DNA from: Mycobacterium yunnanensis
Lineage (GTDB): Bacteria > Actinomycetota > Actinomycetes > Mycobacteriales > Mycobacteriaceae
Direction of reading: 5' to 3'
Assembly (NCBI RefSeq): GCF_025823185.1
Contig: NZ_JACKVK010000008.1
Coordinates: 794,312 to 858,311, forward strand
Length of the DNA: 64,000 nt
A program made the translations under genes and the position numbers. Position 1 is the stretch's first letter, and each line of letters begins with the position of its first letter. Positions 36,728-45,763 of this stretch are shown here, piece after piece. Below the pieces are notes generated by a model, which worked only from the letters and a program-made list of their open reading frames with translations, made no database searches and was not told the origin of the DNA.

Positions 36728-37525
36728 ATGATCGGATTGCCCGGCCTGCGCGGCCGCAAGGTCGTGCCGCACCGCACCGCCGGTGAACTCGACTCGATGG
36801 CCGCGGCCGGGGCGCTGGTCGCCGCCGCACTACGCGCCGTGCGCCAGGCCGCCCAACCGGGCGTCTCCACCCTCGAACTGGACGCCATCGCCGAGGCGGT
36901 CATCGGCGACGGTGGCGGCATCCCGTCGTTCCTGGGGTACCACGGCTTTCCCGGCAGCATCTGCTCGTCGGTCAACGACCGCGTCGTGCACGGCATCCCG
37001 TCGGCCGATGAGCTGCTGGCCGCCGGCGATCTGGTGTCCATCGACTGCGGCGCGATCCTCGACGACTGGCACGGCGATTCCGCGGTCACCTTCGGCGTGG
37101 GCCCCCTCATCCCGGCCGACGAGGCACTCTCGGAGGCGACCCGCTCGGCCATGGAGGCCGGCATCGCCGCCATGGTGCCCGGCAACCGCCTCACCGACGT
37201 CTCCCACGCCATCGAGGTGGGGACGCACGCCGCCGAGGCGCGCCACGACCGCACCTACGGGATCGTCGAGGGCTACGGCGGGCACGCCATCGGCCGGAGC
37301 ATGCACATGGACCCGTTCCTGCCCAACGAGGGCTCACCCGGACGCGGTCCCCACCTCGTCGCCGGCTCGGTGCTCGCCATCGAACCGATGCTGACCCTCG
37401 GCACCACGAAGACCGTCGTGCTGGAGGACGAGTGGACCGTGATCACCGCCGACGGCACCCGCGCCGCACACTGGGAACACACGGTCGCCGCCACCGACGA
37501 CGGGCCACGGATCCTCACGCTCTGA
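36728..37525 (+). CDS. map: Methionine aminopeptidase, type I
   Basis: 265 residues. Metal ligands of the pita-bread fold are visible: two Asp ([24 protein letters not shown] segment), His in [14 protein letters not shown], and two Glu ([20 protein letters not shown]). It removes the initiator methionine from nascent proteins. The N-terminus lacks the SH3-binding extension found in the second mycobacterial MetAP, so it corresponds to the shorter MapA form. Its TGA stop forms part of the -35 element of the following sigL promoter. Confidence 0.96.
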   Translation: MIGLPGLRGRKVVPHRTAGELDSMAAAGALVAAALRAVRQAAQPGVSTLELDAIAEAVIGDGGGIPSFLGYHGFPGSICSSVNDRVVHGIPSADELLAAGDLVSIDCGAILDDWHGDSAVTFGVGPLIPADEALSEATRSAMEAGIAAMVPGNRLTDVSHAIEVGTHAAEARHDRTYGIVEGYGGHAIGRSMHMDPFLPNEGSPGRGPHLVAGSVLAIEPMLTLGTTKTVVLEDEWTVITADGTRAAHWEHTVAATDDGPRILTL

Positions 37526-37550
37526 ACCGGACGGACGTCCGCTACGTGTA
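37523..37550 (+). promoter_or_regulatory. SigL-type promoter of the sigL-rslA operon
   Basis: TGAACC (37523-37528), 16-bp spacer, CGTGTA (37545-37550). This matches the SigL recognition sequence as I recall it (TGAACC / CGTGT), implying autoregulation. The -35 includes the map stop codon, and the expected start site (about 37556) is at or within a few bases of possible sigL start codons. Confidence 0.7.
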
Positions 37551-37566
37551 AGTAGTGGAGGTGCTC

Positions 37567-38082
37567 GTGGACGATCCGGAGGCCGCGATGATGCGGGTGC
37601 TGTACGACGAGCACGCCGCTGCGCTGTGGCGGTATGCCCTGCGCCTGACCGGTGACCAGGCGCGCGCCGAGGACGTCGTCCAGGAAACACTGCTGCGCGC
37701 GTGGCGGCACCCAGAAGTAACCGACGACGCCGAACGCTCGGCAAGGGCCTGGCTCTTCACCGTCGCGCGCAATCTCGTCATCGACGAACGCCGCAGCGCG
37801 AGATTTCGCCACGAGGCGGGTACACCCGACGTGGAGGCCGTCGCCGACCGCGCCGGGCCCGACGAGGTCGACACGGCACTGGACAAGCTGCTTCTGGGCA
37901 CCGCGCTGAGCCAACTCTCCGACGACCACCGCGCCGTGATCCAGCGGGCGTACTACCAGGGCTGGAGCGTGGCGCAGACCGCCGCCGACTTGGACATCGC
38001 CGAGGGCACCGTCAAGTCCCGGCTGCATTATGCGATGCGAGCGCTGCGGCTCAACTTGCAAGAGATGGGGGTGACACGATGA
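37567..38082 (+). CDS. sigL: ECF RNA polymerase sigma factor SigL
   Basis: 171 residues from GTG 37567, which has GGAGG 5 bases upstream; GTG at 37555 would add 4 residues and could serve a leaderless transcript. Region 2 (LYDEHAAALWRYALRLTGD, then EDVVQETLLRAWRHPE) and region 4 (LSDDHRAVIQRAYYQGWSVA, then AEGTVKSRLHYAMRALRL) are complete. SigL of M. tuberculosis controls a small envelope/redox regulon, and its anti-sigma factor is encoded next. ATGA overlap with rslA. A SigL-like promoter directly upstream supports autoregulation. Confidence 0.93.
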   Translation: MDDPEAAMMRVLYDEHAAALWRYALRLTGDQARAEDVVQETLLRAWRHPEVTDDAERSARAWLFTVARNLVIDERRSARFRHEAGTPDVEAVADRAGPDEVDTALDKLLLGTALSQLSDDHRAVIQRAYYQGWSVAQTAADLDIAEGTVKSRLHYAMRALRLNLQEMGVTR

Positions 38083-38819
38083 TCGACTGCACGGGATGCC
38101 ACGGTCCCGACTCGGCCGACGGGGACTCCTACTCGACGTGGGACGCCGCCTACGTGCTTGGTGCGCTGTCCAGCGCCGAGCGACGCGAATTCGAGACTCA
38201 TCTTCAACGGTGTGACCGATGCCGCGACGCCGTCGCCGAACTCAGCGGGATGCCCGCCCTGCTCGGTCTCCTCGACGAGGACGAGGTCCGCGGCCTCGAC
38301 GGCGATCAACCCGAGCCGCCGCCGCTGCGCGAGGAGGTGCGGGCGTCGGTGCTCGACAAGGTGCGGTGGCGCAGGCGCCGGTCCAGATGGTTGACGACGA
38401 CGTCGGTCGCCGTCGCGGCCGCCCTGATCGCCGTCGGGCTCGTCGTCGTCGTCCGACCCGATCTGATGGGGCTCCGCAGCAGTGACACCGAGGAACCCGT
38501 CGCCCAGCAGCAGATGACCAAGCTGGCGCCGACGTCCTACGCCGCGACCGTCGGGCTGACGGGCTTCGCCTGGGGCACCCGCATCGACATGGCCTGCTTC
38601 TACGGCGAGTGGTCCGGCAGCCCGGACACCAAGCCGAGCAACCTGGGCATGGTCGTCGTCGGTCGTGACGGCAGCCGCACCCAGGTCGCCACCTGGCTCG
38701 GTCTGTCCGGCGCCACCGCGCTGCCCAGCGGCAACACCCCGATGCCCAAGGACCAGATCGCGTCAGTGCAGGTGGTCTCCGTCGACACCGGTCAGGTGTT
38801 GCTCGAGCGCCGGACGTGA
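38079..38819 (+). CDS. rslA: Anti-sigma-L factor RslA (membrane zinc-associated anti-sigma factor)
   Basis: 246 residues. N-terminal ZAS domain with His41-x3-Cys45-x2-Cys48 (THLQRCDRC), the zinc/redox-sensitive signature. One membrane span lies at about residues 105-126 (LTTTSVAVAAALIAVGLVVVV) after a basic RWRRRRSR stretch, followed by an extracytoplasmic sensor domain of ~120 residues. In M. tuberculosis RslA releases SigL on oxidation and loss of zinc. The start overlaps the sigL stop (ATGA), so stoichiometry is coupled. Confidence 0.93.
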   Translation: MIDCTGCHGPDSADGDSYSTWDAAYVLGALSSAERREFETHLQRCDRCRDAVAELSGMPALLGLLDEDEVRGLDGDQPEPPPLREEVRASVLDKVRWRRRRSRWLTTTSVAVAAALIAVGLVVVVRPDLMGLRSSDTEEPVAQQQMTKLAPTSYAATVGLTGFAWGTRIDMACFYGEWSGSPDTKPSNLGMVVVGRDGSRTQVATWLGLSGATALPSGNTPMPKDQIASVQVVSVDTGQVLLERRT

Positions 38820-38852
38820 GCAGATCCCGGCGTCGGTGCGGTATGAAGGGGC

Positions 38853-39368
38853 GTGTCCTCACAGCCGACGGAGCCGCCGACGCAGCGTGACCCCATTGCG
38901 CTGGCCCGCGCGAACTGGGAGCACGCGGGCTGGGGTGCCGTCGCCGACGGGATGGTCGCCGTCACCTCGGTGATGCGAGCCCATCAGATCCTGCTGGCCC
39001 GCGTCGAGGCGGCGCTGCGCCCCTACGACCTGAGCTTCTCGCGCTATGAACTGCTCCGGCTGCTAGCGTTCAGCAGCAGCGGCGCGCTGCCCATCACCAA
39101 GGCGTCGGACCGGCTTCAGGTCCACGTCACCAGCGTCACGCACGCGATCCGGCGGTTGGAGGGCGACGGCCTCGTCGAGCGCACGCCCCACCCCACCGAC
39201 GGGCGCACCACCCTGGTCCGGCTCACCGATTTGGGCCGCTCCACGGTCGAGGACGCCACGAGGACCCTCAACGACGAGGTGTTCGCCGACATCGGGATGT
39301 CCGACGAGGAATCGGCCGCGCTGGCCTCGGCCATCCAGACGCTGCGCCGCAAGGCCGGGGACTTCTAG
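38853..39368 (+). CDS. MarR family transcriptional regulator
   Basis: 171 residues, winged-helix MarR: dimerisation helix MVAVTSVMRAHQILLARVEA, recognition part ASDRLQVHVTSVTHAIRRLEGDGLVE, and wing RTPHPTDGRTTLVRLTDLGR. The GTG at 38853 is 33 bp after rslA, so read-through from the sigL operon is possible. M. tuberculosis has a MarR gene (Rv0737) right after rslA (from memory). Ligand and targets unknown. Its 3' end overlaps the convergent histidine kinase stop by 4 bp. Confidence 0.92.
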   Translation: MSSQPTEPPTQRDPIALARANWEHAGWGAVADGMVAVTSVMRAHQILLARVEAALRPYDLSFSRYELLRLLAFSSSGALPITKASDRLQVHVTSVTHAIRRLEGDGLVERTPHPTDGRTTLVRLTDLGRSTVEDATRTLNDEVFADIGMSDEESAALASAIQTLRRKAGDF

Positions 39369-40606
39369 CCCTCCCGCGCGGTCGCGGGCGGGAGTGGAAT
39401 GGTCGCGGTGACCGCCGTACCGGCGCCGGGCCGCGACCGGATGTGCAACCGGCCGCCGACGATCTCGGCGCGCTCGGCCATCGACAACAACCCGTAGCCG
39501 CCCATCTCGTCACCGCCCAGCGGGTTCTCGAAGGTGTCGAAACCACGGCCGTCGTCGACGATCTCCAGGCGCGCGACGTCGTCACTGACCGAGAAGGTCA
39601 GGCTGGCGTGGGCGGCGTGGGCGTGCTTGACCACGTTCTGCAGACACTCCTGGGCGATTCGGTAGATCGCGATCTCGACGTGGTCGGGCAGCCGGGTGTC
39701 GGCCAGGTCGACACCGATCTCCACCTGCGGGATGGACCGCGCCAAGCTGGCGAGCCCGCCGGCGAGGCCCAGGTCGTCGAGCACGGGCGGCCGCAACCCG
39801 CCGATCGCCGCGCGCGCCTCCTGCAGCGTCAGATCCACCAGCTCGCGTGCCATGCCCAGCTGCTCGGCGGCCGCGGCAGCGTTCACGCCCACCGCCTGCG
39901 TCGCCGCATCCAACCGGTAGGACAGCGTCACCAGGCGCTGGGAGATGCCGTCGTGGATGTCACCGGCGAGGCGGCGGCGCTCCATCTCCTGGGCTTCGAT
40001 GACCTGCTCGACGAAGTTCTCGTGCGCGCGTTCGCGGGCGACGAGTCGCCGGTGCAGCCGCGCCTGGTGCATCGCACCGGCGATCAGCCGGCCGATCACG
40101 GTGAGCGTCTCGACGTCGCGCGCGGTGAAGTCGCGCCGGGTGACGGTGTGCACGTTCAACACGCCCACCAGACCGCCGGGATCGGTCTCCATCGGCACCG
40201 ACACCATCGAGGTGAAGTCCGAGCCGCGCAACGATTCGAACGGGAGATACCGGGGATCGGACTCCTTGTCGTCGACGATCACCACCGGCTCGCGGTGGCT
40301 GGCCACCCACCCCGAGACGCCGTGACCCAACGGCAGCCGGATCTTGCCGACCTCGGCGTCGAAGGGCGGGGTGGCTCCCGTCAGGGTCAGGGACCGTTCG
40401 GCGTCGTCGAGCACGTGGACGAAGCACACGTCGGTGCCCGTCGCGGCGGTGATCATTCGCGCGGCGGCCTCGGCCAACGGCTCCACGCCAGGGCCGCTGG
40501 ACGCGGCTTGGATCAGTTCACGCAGCAGGGCCAGCTCGCGGTCGGCGTCGACCAGGTCGTGGACGGCGTTCGTGCCGCGCCGGGCCGACGGTCGCCCCGG
40601 CCTCAC
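39365..40606 (-). CDS. GAF-domain sensor histidine kinase (NarL/DevS-type)
   Basis: 413 residues, soluble. GAF domain at about 40-180 (TGTDVCFVHVLDD ... PLGHGVSGWVASHREPVVI), DHp of HisKA_3 type with phospho-accepting His218 in ERRRLAGDIHDGISQRL, and HATPase_c with QNVVKHAHA, DDGRGF and YGLLSMAERAEIVGG. No heme ligand or membrane anchor is obvious. The GTG start at 40606 overlaps the TGA stop of the upstream response regulator (GTGA), indicating coupling and a cognate pair; the long open frame further upstream is the shadow of that regulator. Confidence 0.92.
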   Translation of the reverse strand: MRPGRPSARRGTNAVHDLVDADRELALLRELIQAASSGPGVEPLAEAAARMITAATGTDVCFVHVLDDAERSLTLTGATPPFDAEVGKIRLPLGHGVSGWVASHREPVVIVDDKESDPRYLPFESLRGSDFTSMVSVPMETDPGGLVGVLNVHTVTRRDFTARDVETLTVIGRLIAGAMHQARLHRRLVARERAHENFVEQVIEAQEMERRRLAGDIHDGISQRLVTLSYRLDAATQAVGVNAAAAAEQLGMARELVDLTLQEARAAIGGLRPPVLDDLGLAGGLASLARSIPQVEIGVDLADTRLPDHVEIAIYRIAQECLQNVVKHAHAAHASLTFSVSDDVARLEIVDDGRGFDTFENPLGGDEMGGYGLLSMAERAEIVGGRLHIRSRPGAGTAVTATIPLPPATAREG

Positions 40607-41283
40607 CGGTAGATCCCCTCGCGCAACGCCGTGGCGACCGCGCCGGTGCGATCGGCGACGTCGAGCTTGCGGTAGATGGCGCGCAAGTGGGTCTTCACGG
40701 TCTCCTCGCCGATCACCAGCTTCGTCGCGATGCCGCGGTTGGACAGGCCGTTGACGACGTAGGACAGGATTTCGCTCTCCCGTTGGGTCAACCCCTGCCG
40801 GGCTCCCGGCCAGAACTCGTCGCGTTGCAGCCGGGCGGCCGTGTCGACGGCTCGTGCCGCCATGCCCGGATCGATGGCGGTCTCGCCGGTGTGGGCGAAC
40901 TCGAGCTGGCGGACCAGCTCGTCGCTGCCGATGCTCTTCAACAGATAACCCGACGCTCCGACCCGGAGCGCCTGGAAGAGGTATTGCTCGTCGTCGTAGA
41001 CCGACAGCATGACCACCTTGCGGTGCGGTTCGCGCTCCTTGATGGCGGCGCACAGGTCGAGGCCGCTGGAGCCCTGCATCCGCACGTCGCACAGCACGAT
41101 GTCGGGGTCGAGTTCGGCCACCACCGCCATCGCCCGTTCGGCGCCGACGGCCTGGCCGACGACCTCTACGCGGTCGACGTACGCGGTCAGCATGGCCTTG
41201 AGTCCCTCGATGACCATTTCGTGGTCGTCGACGAGGACGAGCCGCACCGGGGGGCGTGCGGCGGGCGGCATGGCAGGAAGCAT
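40603..41283 (-). CDS. NarL/LuxR-family response regulator
   Basis: 226 residues: receiver with phospho-acceptor Asp66 (DIVLCDVRMQGSSGLDL), acidic pair DDHEM at 19-23, conserved Lys in ASGYLLKSIG, and a C-terminal LuxR helix-turn-helix LTQRESEILSYVVNGLSNRG with GEETVKTHLRAIYRKL. The start at 41283 has a GGAG 9 bases upstream. Gene order is regulator then kinase, overlapped by GTGA. Targets unknown; it diverges from the HAD gene across only about 70 bp, which may contain its autoregulatory site. Confidence 0.92.
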   Translation of the reverse strand: MLPAMPPAARPPVRLVLVDDHEMVIEGLKAMLTAYVDRVEVVGQAVGAERAMAVVAELDPDIVLCDVRMQGSSGLDLCAAIKEREPHRKVVMLSVYDDEQYLFQALRVGASGYLLKSIGSDELVRQLEFAHTGETAIDPGMAARAVDTAARLQRDEFWPGARQGLTQRESEILSYVVNGLSNRGIATKLVIGEETVKTHLRAIYRKLDVADRTGAVATALREGIYR

Positions 41284-41353
41284 AGGGCCGCTCCGGTGGC
41301 AGGCAGCCCATGTTGACCCGTTCAATCCCCCGGATGGGGGAGGTGCCCGACGT

Positions 41354-42157
41354 GTGACGTGCGCCACCCTGGGTGGCATGGTGCAGACGGTGCAGGGCGC
41401 GTGGCGGGCAGGCCGGTTCTGGTGGGATTCGTCCCGTCCGGGCGAGTCGGGCGCGCACCCGGTGCGCGCGGTGATCTTCGACCTCGACTCGCTCGCCGAG
41501 GTCGAGTGCGGAGGCCACCGGCTGGCGTTCAACGCGGCCTTCGCCGCCCACGGATTGAGCCTGACCTGGTCGGCGGCTCGCTACCGCAAGCTGCTCGCGC
41601 TGCCCGACGAACGGCAGCGCGTCGCCGCAGAGCTGCGGGCCCGGGGCATCTCCACCGAGTGCGACGTGCTGCTCCGACTGCTCGTCGAACGGATCTGTGC
41701 GACCAAGGCCCGACTGCTCGACGACGTCATCCTGGCCGCCAACATCGACGCCCGGCGAGGTCTCGTCGACCTGGTCACCGACGCGTTCACCGCGGGCGTC
41801 GCCGTCGGGGTGGTCAGCACGGGCCGTCGACGGTGGGTCGACCCACTGGTGCGCCAACTGGTCGGCGACGGCCTGATCCAGACGATCGTGACTGCCGACG
41901 ACCTACCCGTCGCCGCGTCGCACGGTGCGGGGTTGCGGGCGGCTCTCGCCGAGATCGGCGCCCCGCCGCACGACGCGCTGGTGTTCACCGGATCGCCGGC
42001 CGGGCTGCGCGCGGCGGCCGCCGCCGGTGCGGTCGGTGTGCTCGTCGACCCCGAGGCCGTCGGCGCCCGCGCGGACTTCGACGGGCTGACGATCACCGAC
42101 TGTCAGCGCCTGCACGCCGCCTCGTGGGTACGCGGAGGTCGGTCAGCTGCCGCGTAG
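41354..42157 (+). CDS. HAD-superfamily hydrolase, CbbY-like with altered motif I
   Basis: 267 residues from GTG 41354, chosen for GGGGGAGG about 10 bases upstream; ATG 41378 (8 residues shorter) is the alternative. HAD motif I reads FDLDSLAEVE: the nucleophile Asp43 and Asp45 are present, but the usual Gly-Thr is Ser-Leu. Motif II is VVSTGRRR, and the C-terminal motif VFTGSPAGLRAAAAAGAV has Ser-Pro where active members have an acidic D or E, so metal binding and catalysis are doubtful. The cap domain resembles CbbY-type phosphatases. Convergent with mmsB, overlapping by 15 bp. Confidence 0.8.
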   Translation: MTCATLGGMVQTVQGAWRAGRFWWDSSRPGESGAHPVRAVIFDLDSLAEVECGGHRLAFNAAFAAHGLSLTWSAARYRKLLALPDERQRVAAELRARGISTECDVLLRLLVERICATKARLLDDVILAANIDARRGLVDLVTDAFTAGVAVGVVSTGRRRWVDPLVRQLVGDGLIQTIVTADDLPVAASHGAGLRAALAEIGAPPHDALVFTGSPAGLRAAAAAGAVGVLVDPEAVGARADFDGLTITDCQRLHAASWVRGGRSAAA

Positions 42158-43018
42158 CAGCTCGATGACGGCGCTGAAGTCCTTGTCGGCGTTGGCTTCG
42201 GTGAACTCCGAGTAGATCTGCGCGGCGTGCGTGCCCAGCGGCGCCGCGGACCCCGTCGACGCGACGGCGGCCATCGCCAGCCCCAGGTCCTTGTTCATCA
42301 GCGCGGTCGCGAACCCCGGCTTGAAGTCGTGGTTGGCCGGTGACGTCGGAACCGGTCCCGGCACGGGGCAATTGGTGTGCACCGACCAGCAGTTGCCCGT
42401 CGCCCCGGTGACCACGTCGAACAGCGACTGGGCCGACAGGCCGAGCTTCTCGGCCAGGACGAAGGCCTCGCCGACGGCGATCTGCTGCACGGCCAGCACC
42501 ATGTTGTTGCACACCTTGGCGGCCTGGCCGTTCCCGGAGCCGCCGCAGTGAATGATCTTGCCCGCCATGGGTTCCAGGACGGGCCTGGCGCGTTCGACGG
42601 CGGCGTCGGTGCCGCCGACCATGAACGCCAGCGTGCCCGCCGTCGCACCCTTGACCCCGCCGGAGACGGGCGCGTCGACGTGATCGTGTCCGTGCGCCAC
42701 GGCCAGGGCGTTCAGAGCGCGTGCGTCGTCCACGGAGATGGTCGACGTGTCGACGAACAGCGTGCCGGGCTTGGCGGCCGAGAGCACGTCGTCGTAGCAA
42801 GCCCTGACGATCGCGCCGTTGGGCAGCGAGGTGATCACCACGTCCGCTCCGTCGACCGCCTCTGCGCCGCTCGTGACGACGGTGACGCCCGAGGCCTCTG
42901 CGGCGTCACGCAGTGCGTCGACGAGGTCGAAGCCGCGGACGACGTGCCCCGCGGCCACCAGGTTGGCTGCCATGGGGCCACCCATGTTGCCCAGTCCCAA
43001 GAACGCGATCGTCGCCAT
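42143..43018 (-). CDS. mmsB: 3-hydroxyisobutyrate dehydrogenase
   Basis: 291 residues. NAD-binding GLGNMGGPMAANL near the N-terminus, the substrate loop DAPVSGGVKGATAG, and the catalytic Lys168 in NGQAAKVCNNM. Oxidises 3-hydroxyisobutyrate to methylmalonate semialdehyde in valine degradation, using NAD. Last gene of the mmsA-fadE9-mmsB operon, 26 bp after fadE9. Start at 43018 fixed by the Rossmann N-terminus. Overlaps the HAD gene end by 15 bp. Confidence 0.95.
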   Translation of the reverse strand: MATIAFLGLGNMGGPMAANLVAAGHVVRGFDLVDALRDAAEASGVTVVTSGAEAVDGADVVITSLPNGAIVRACYDDVLSAAKPGTLFVDTSTISVDDARALNALAVAHGHDHVDAPVSGGVKGATAGTLAFMVGGTDAAVERARPVLEPMAGKIIHCGGSGNGQAAKVCNNMVLAVQQIAVGEAFVLAEKLGLSAQSLFDVVTGATGNCWSVHTNCPVPGPVPTSPANHDFKPGFATALMNKDLGLAMAAVASTGSAAPLGTHAAQIYSEFTEANADKDFSAVIELLRGS

Positions 43019-43044
43019 CGTGTGTCTCCCGTCGCCGTTGGTGG

Positions 43045-44208
43045 TCACGACGCGCGGCGACTGGCAGCTTCGGCCCTGCCGATCACCACACGCATGATCT
43101 CGTTGGTTCCCTCGAGTATCCGGTGCACCCGCAGATCGCGGACGATCTTCTCGACGCCGTACTCCCGCAGGTATCCGTACCCGCCGTGCAACTGCAACGC
43201 TTGGTCGGCCACCTCGAAGCAGGTGTCGGTGACGTAGAGCTTGGCCATGGCGCACAGCTCCACTTTGTCCGGGTGGTCGGCGTCCAGCGCGGATGCCGCC
43301 CGCCACAACAGGTTTCGCGACGTCTCCAGTTTGGTGGCCATGTCGGCCACGGTGAACCGGATCGTGGGTTCGTCGAGCAGGGTCATTCCGAATGCCTCGC
43401 GGCTGGACAGGTAGGCGATGGCCTTGTCGTACGCCGTCCGTGCGCCGCCGAGCGAGCAGGCGGCGATGTTGATGCGGCCGCCGTTCAGCCCGTTCATCGC
43501 GATGCCGAAACCGGTGCCCTCGCCGTCGGCGCCGCCGAGCATCGCCGTGGCCGGAACCCGCGCGCCTTCGAATATCACCTGTGCGGTGGGCTGGGCGTTC
43601 CACCCCATCTTGACCTCGTCGGCACCAAAGCTGACGCCAGGGGTGTCCTTGTCGACCACGAACGCCGAGATGCCGCGGGGCCCTTCGCCGCCAGTGCGGG
43701 CCATCACGACGTAGACGTCGGACACGCCGGCGCCGGAGATGAACTGCTTGACCCCGTCGAGCACGTAGTGGTCACCGTCGCGAATTGCCTTGGTGCGCAA
43801 CGCCGCTGCGTCCGATCCCGCACCGGGTTCGGTGAGGCAGTAGCTGGCGACCAACTCCATCGACGCCAGTCGCGGCACCAGCGACTTGCGTTGTTCGGCC
43901 GTGCCGTAGGTGTCGACCATCCACGTGCACATGTTGTGAATGGACATGAAGGCGGCGATCGTCGGGTCGGCCGACGCGAGCTGCTCGAAGATGCGCACCC
44001 CGTCGATTCGGCGCAGCCCGCTGCCGCCGACGTCCTCGGAGCAGTACACCGCCGCCATGCCCATCTCGGCGGCGTCACGCATGACGTCGACCGGGAAGTG
44101 CTTCTCCTCGTCCCAGGCGAGGGCATGGGGCGCAAGGCGTTTCGCGGCGAATTCCGCGGCCGCCTCGGTGATGACGCGTTCGTCGTCGTCGAGACCGAAG
44201 TAGTCCAT
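43045..44208 (-). CDS. fadE9: Acyl-CoA dehydrogenase, probable isobutyryl-CoA dehydrogenase (FadE9-like)
   Basis: 387 residues, full acyl-CoA dehydrogenase fold. ASYCLTEPGAGSDAAAL (FAD/substrate motif), LHGGYGYLREYGVEKIVRDLRV and the C-terminal RILEGTNEIMR, whose Glu is in the catalytic-base position. Between mmsA and mmsB it most likely converts isobutyryl-CoA to methacrylyl-CoA in valine catabolism (inference from operon). FAD enzyme transferring electrons to ETF. 9 bp after mmsA. Confidence 0.92.
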   Translation of the reverse strand: MDYFGLDDDERVITEAAAEFAAKRLAPHALAWDEEKHFPVDVMRDAAEMGMAAVYCSEDVGGSGLRRIDGVRIFEQLASADPTIAAFMSIHNMCTWMVDTYGTAEQRKSLVPRLASMELVASYCLTEPGAGSDAAALRTKAIRDGDHYVLDGVKQFISGAGVSDVYVVMARTGGEGPRGISAFVVDKDTPGVSFGADEVKMGWNAQPTAQVIFEGARVPATAMLGGADGEGTGFGIAMNGLNGGRINIAACSLGGARTAYDKAIAYLSSREAFGMTLLDEPTIRFTVADMATKLETSRNLLWRAASALDADHPDKVELCAMAKLYVTDTCFEVADQALQLHGGYGYLREYGVEKIVRDLRVHRILEGTNEIMRVVIGRAEAASRRAS

Positions 44209-44217
44209 CGAGCGGCG

Positions 44218-45738
44218 CTACTTCATCGTCGGGATGGAGAACTCGGCGCCATCCTTGATGCCGGAGGGCCACCGCTGCGTGACGGTCTTGACCTTGGTGT
44301 AGAAGACGATCGAGGCCGGGCCGTGCTGGTTGAGGTCGCCGAACCCGGAGCGCTTCCACCCGCCAAAGGTGTGGTAGGCCACCGGAACCGGGATCGGCAC
44401 GTTGACGCCGACCATCCCGACCTGCACGCGGGAGACGAAGTCGCGGGCGGTGTCGCCGTCGCGGGTGAAGATCGCGACGCCGTTGCCGTACTCGTGCTCC
44501 GAGGGCAGCGCCAGGGCCTCCTCGTAGGTCTCGGCGCGCACGATGCAGAGCACCGGTCCGAAGATCTCGTCGGTGTAGATCGACATGTCGGGCGTCACGT
44601 GGTCGAACAACGTCGGCCCGATGAAGTAGCCGCCCTCCAGGCTGGCGTCGCCAAAGGTGAGGTCGTCGCTGGCACGCTCCCGGCCGTCGACGACGATCTC
44701 GGCACCGGCGTCGACGCCCTGGGTGATGTAATCCTTCACCCGGGCCAGCGCGGCGGCGGTGACCAATGGGCCGTAGTCGGCCTTCGGGTCGAGGCTGTGA
44801 CCGACCCGCAGTTGGTTGACGCGCTCGACGAGCCTGGCGCGCAGCCGGTTCGCCGTCTCTTCGCCGACGGGCACCGCGACGCTGATCGCCATGCAGCGTT
44901 CGCCCGCGCTGCCGTAACCCGCCCCAATCAGCGCGTCGACGGCTTGGTCCAGATCCGCGTCGGGCATGACGATCATGTGGTTCTTCGCGCCGCCGAAGCA
45001 CTGCGCGCGCTTGCCGTTGGCCGCGGCGGTCGAGTAGATGTACTGCGCGATGTCGGAGCTGCCGACGAAGCCGACGGCCTGAATGTCCGGGTGGTGCAGG
45101 ATCGCGTCGACGGCCTCCTTGTCGCCGTGCACCACCTGGAAGACGCCCGCGGGCAGGCCGGCTTCGATGAACAGCTCGGCCAGGCGCACCGGCACCGACG
45201 GATCACGCTCGCTCGGCTTGAGGATGAAGGCGTTGCCACAGGCCAGCGCCGGACCGGCCTTCCACAACGGGATCATCGCGGGGAAGTTGAACGGCGTGAT
45301 CCCGGCGACCACGCCGAGGGGCTGACGCAACGAGTAGACGTCGATGCCGCCGCCGGCGCCCTCGGTGTACTCGCCCTTGAGAAGGTGCGGGATGCCGATG
45401 GCGAACTCGATGACCTCGACACCGCGCTGAATGTCACCGCGCGAGTCGGCGACGGTCTTGCCGTGCTCCAAGGACAGCAGTTCGGCCAGTTCGTCGGCGT
45501 TGGCGTTGACCAGCTCGACGAACTTCATCATCACCCGGGCGCGGCGCTGTGGGTTCCAGGCGGCCCACTCCCGCTGGGCGGCCACGGCGACCTGGACGGC
45601 GGCGTCGACTTCGTCGGCCGAGGCCATCGGGACCTGCGCCTGAACCTCGCCGGTGCTGGGGTTGAGCACGTCGGCGGTGCGGCCGGAGTGGCCGTCGACC
45701 CGGCGGCCGTCGACGAAGTGCGAAATCTGTGTGGTCAT
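44218..45738 (-). CDS. mmsA: Methylmalonate-semialdehyde dehydrogenase (CoA-acylating)
   Basis: 506 residues, aldehyde-dehydrogenase fold. The nucleophile is Cys282 in GSAGERCMAISVAVPVG, the family-specific context, with NFPAMIPLWKAGPALACGN and the cofactor loop FVGSSDIAQYIY. Converts methylmalonate semialdehyde to propionyl-CoA with NAD and CoA. First gene of the operon; the ATG follows GGAGGGCAAGGCC. A perfect palindrome 26-47 bp upstream of the start probably binds the operon regulator. Confidence 0.95.
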   Translation of the reverse strand: MTTQISHFVDGRRVDGHSGRTADVLNPSTGEVQAQVPMASADEVDAAVQVAVAAQREWAAWNPQRRARVMMKFVELVNANADELAELLSLEHGKTVADSRGDIQRGVEVIEFAIGIPHLLKGEYTEGAGGGIDVYSLRQPLGVVAGITPFNFPAMIPLWKAGPALACGNAFILKPSERDPSVPVRLAELFIEAGLPAGVFQVVHGDKEAVDAILHHPDIQAVGFVGSSDIAQYIYSTAAANGKRAQCFGGAKNHMIVMPDADLDQAVDALIGAGYGSAGERCMAISVAVPVGEETANRLRARLVERVNQLRVGHSLDPKADYGPLVTAAALARVKDYITQGVDAGAEIVVDGRERASDDLTFGDASLEGGYFIGPTLFDHVTPDMSIYTDEIFGPVLCIVRAETYEEALALPSEHEYGNGVAIFTRDGDTARDFVSRVQVGMVGVNVPIPVPVAYHTFGGWKRSGFGDLNQHGPASIVFYTKVKTVTQRWPSGIKDGAEFSIPTMK

Positions 45739-45763
45739 GGCCTTGCCCTCCGACGGAAAATCG

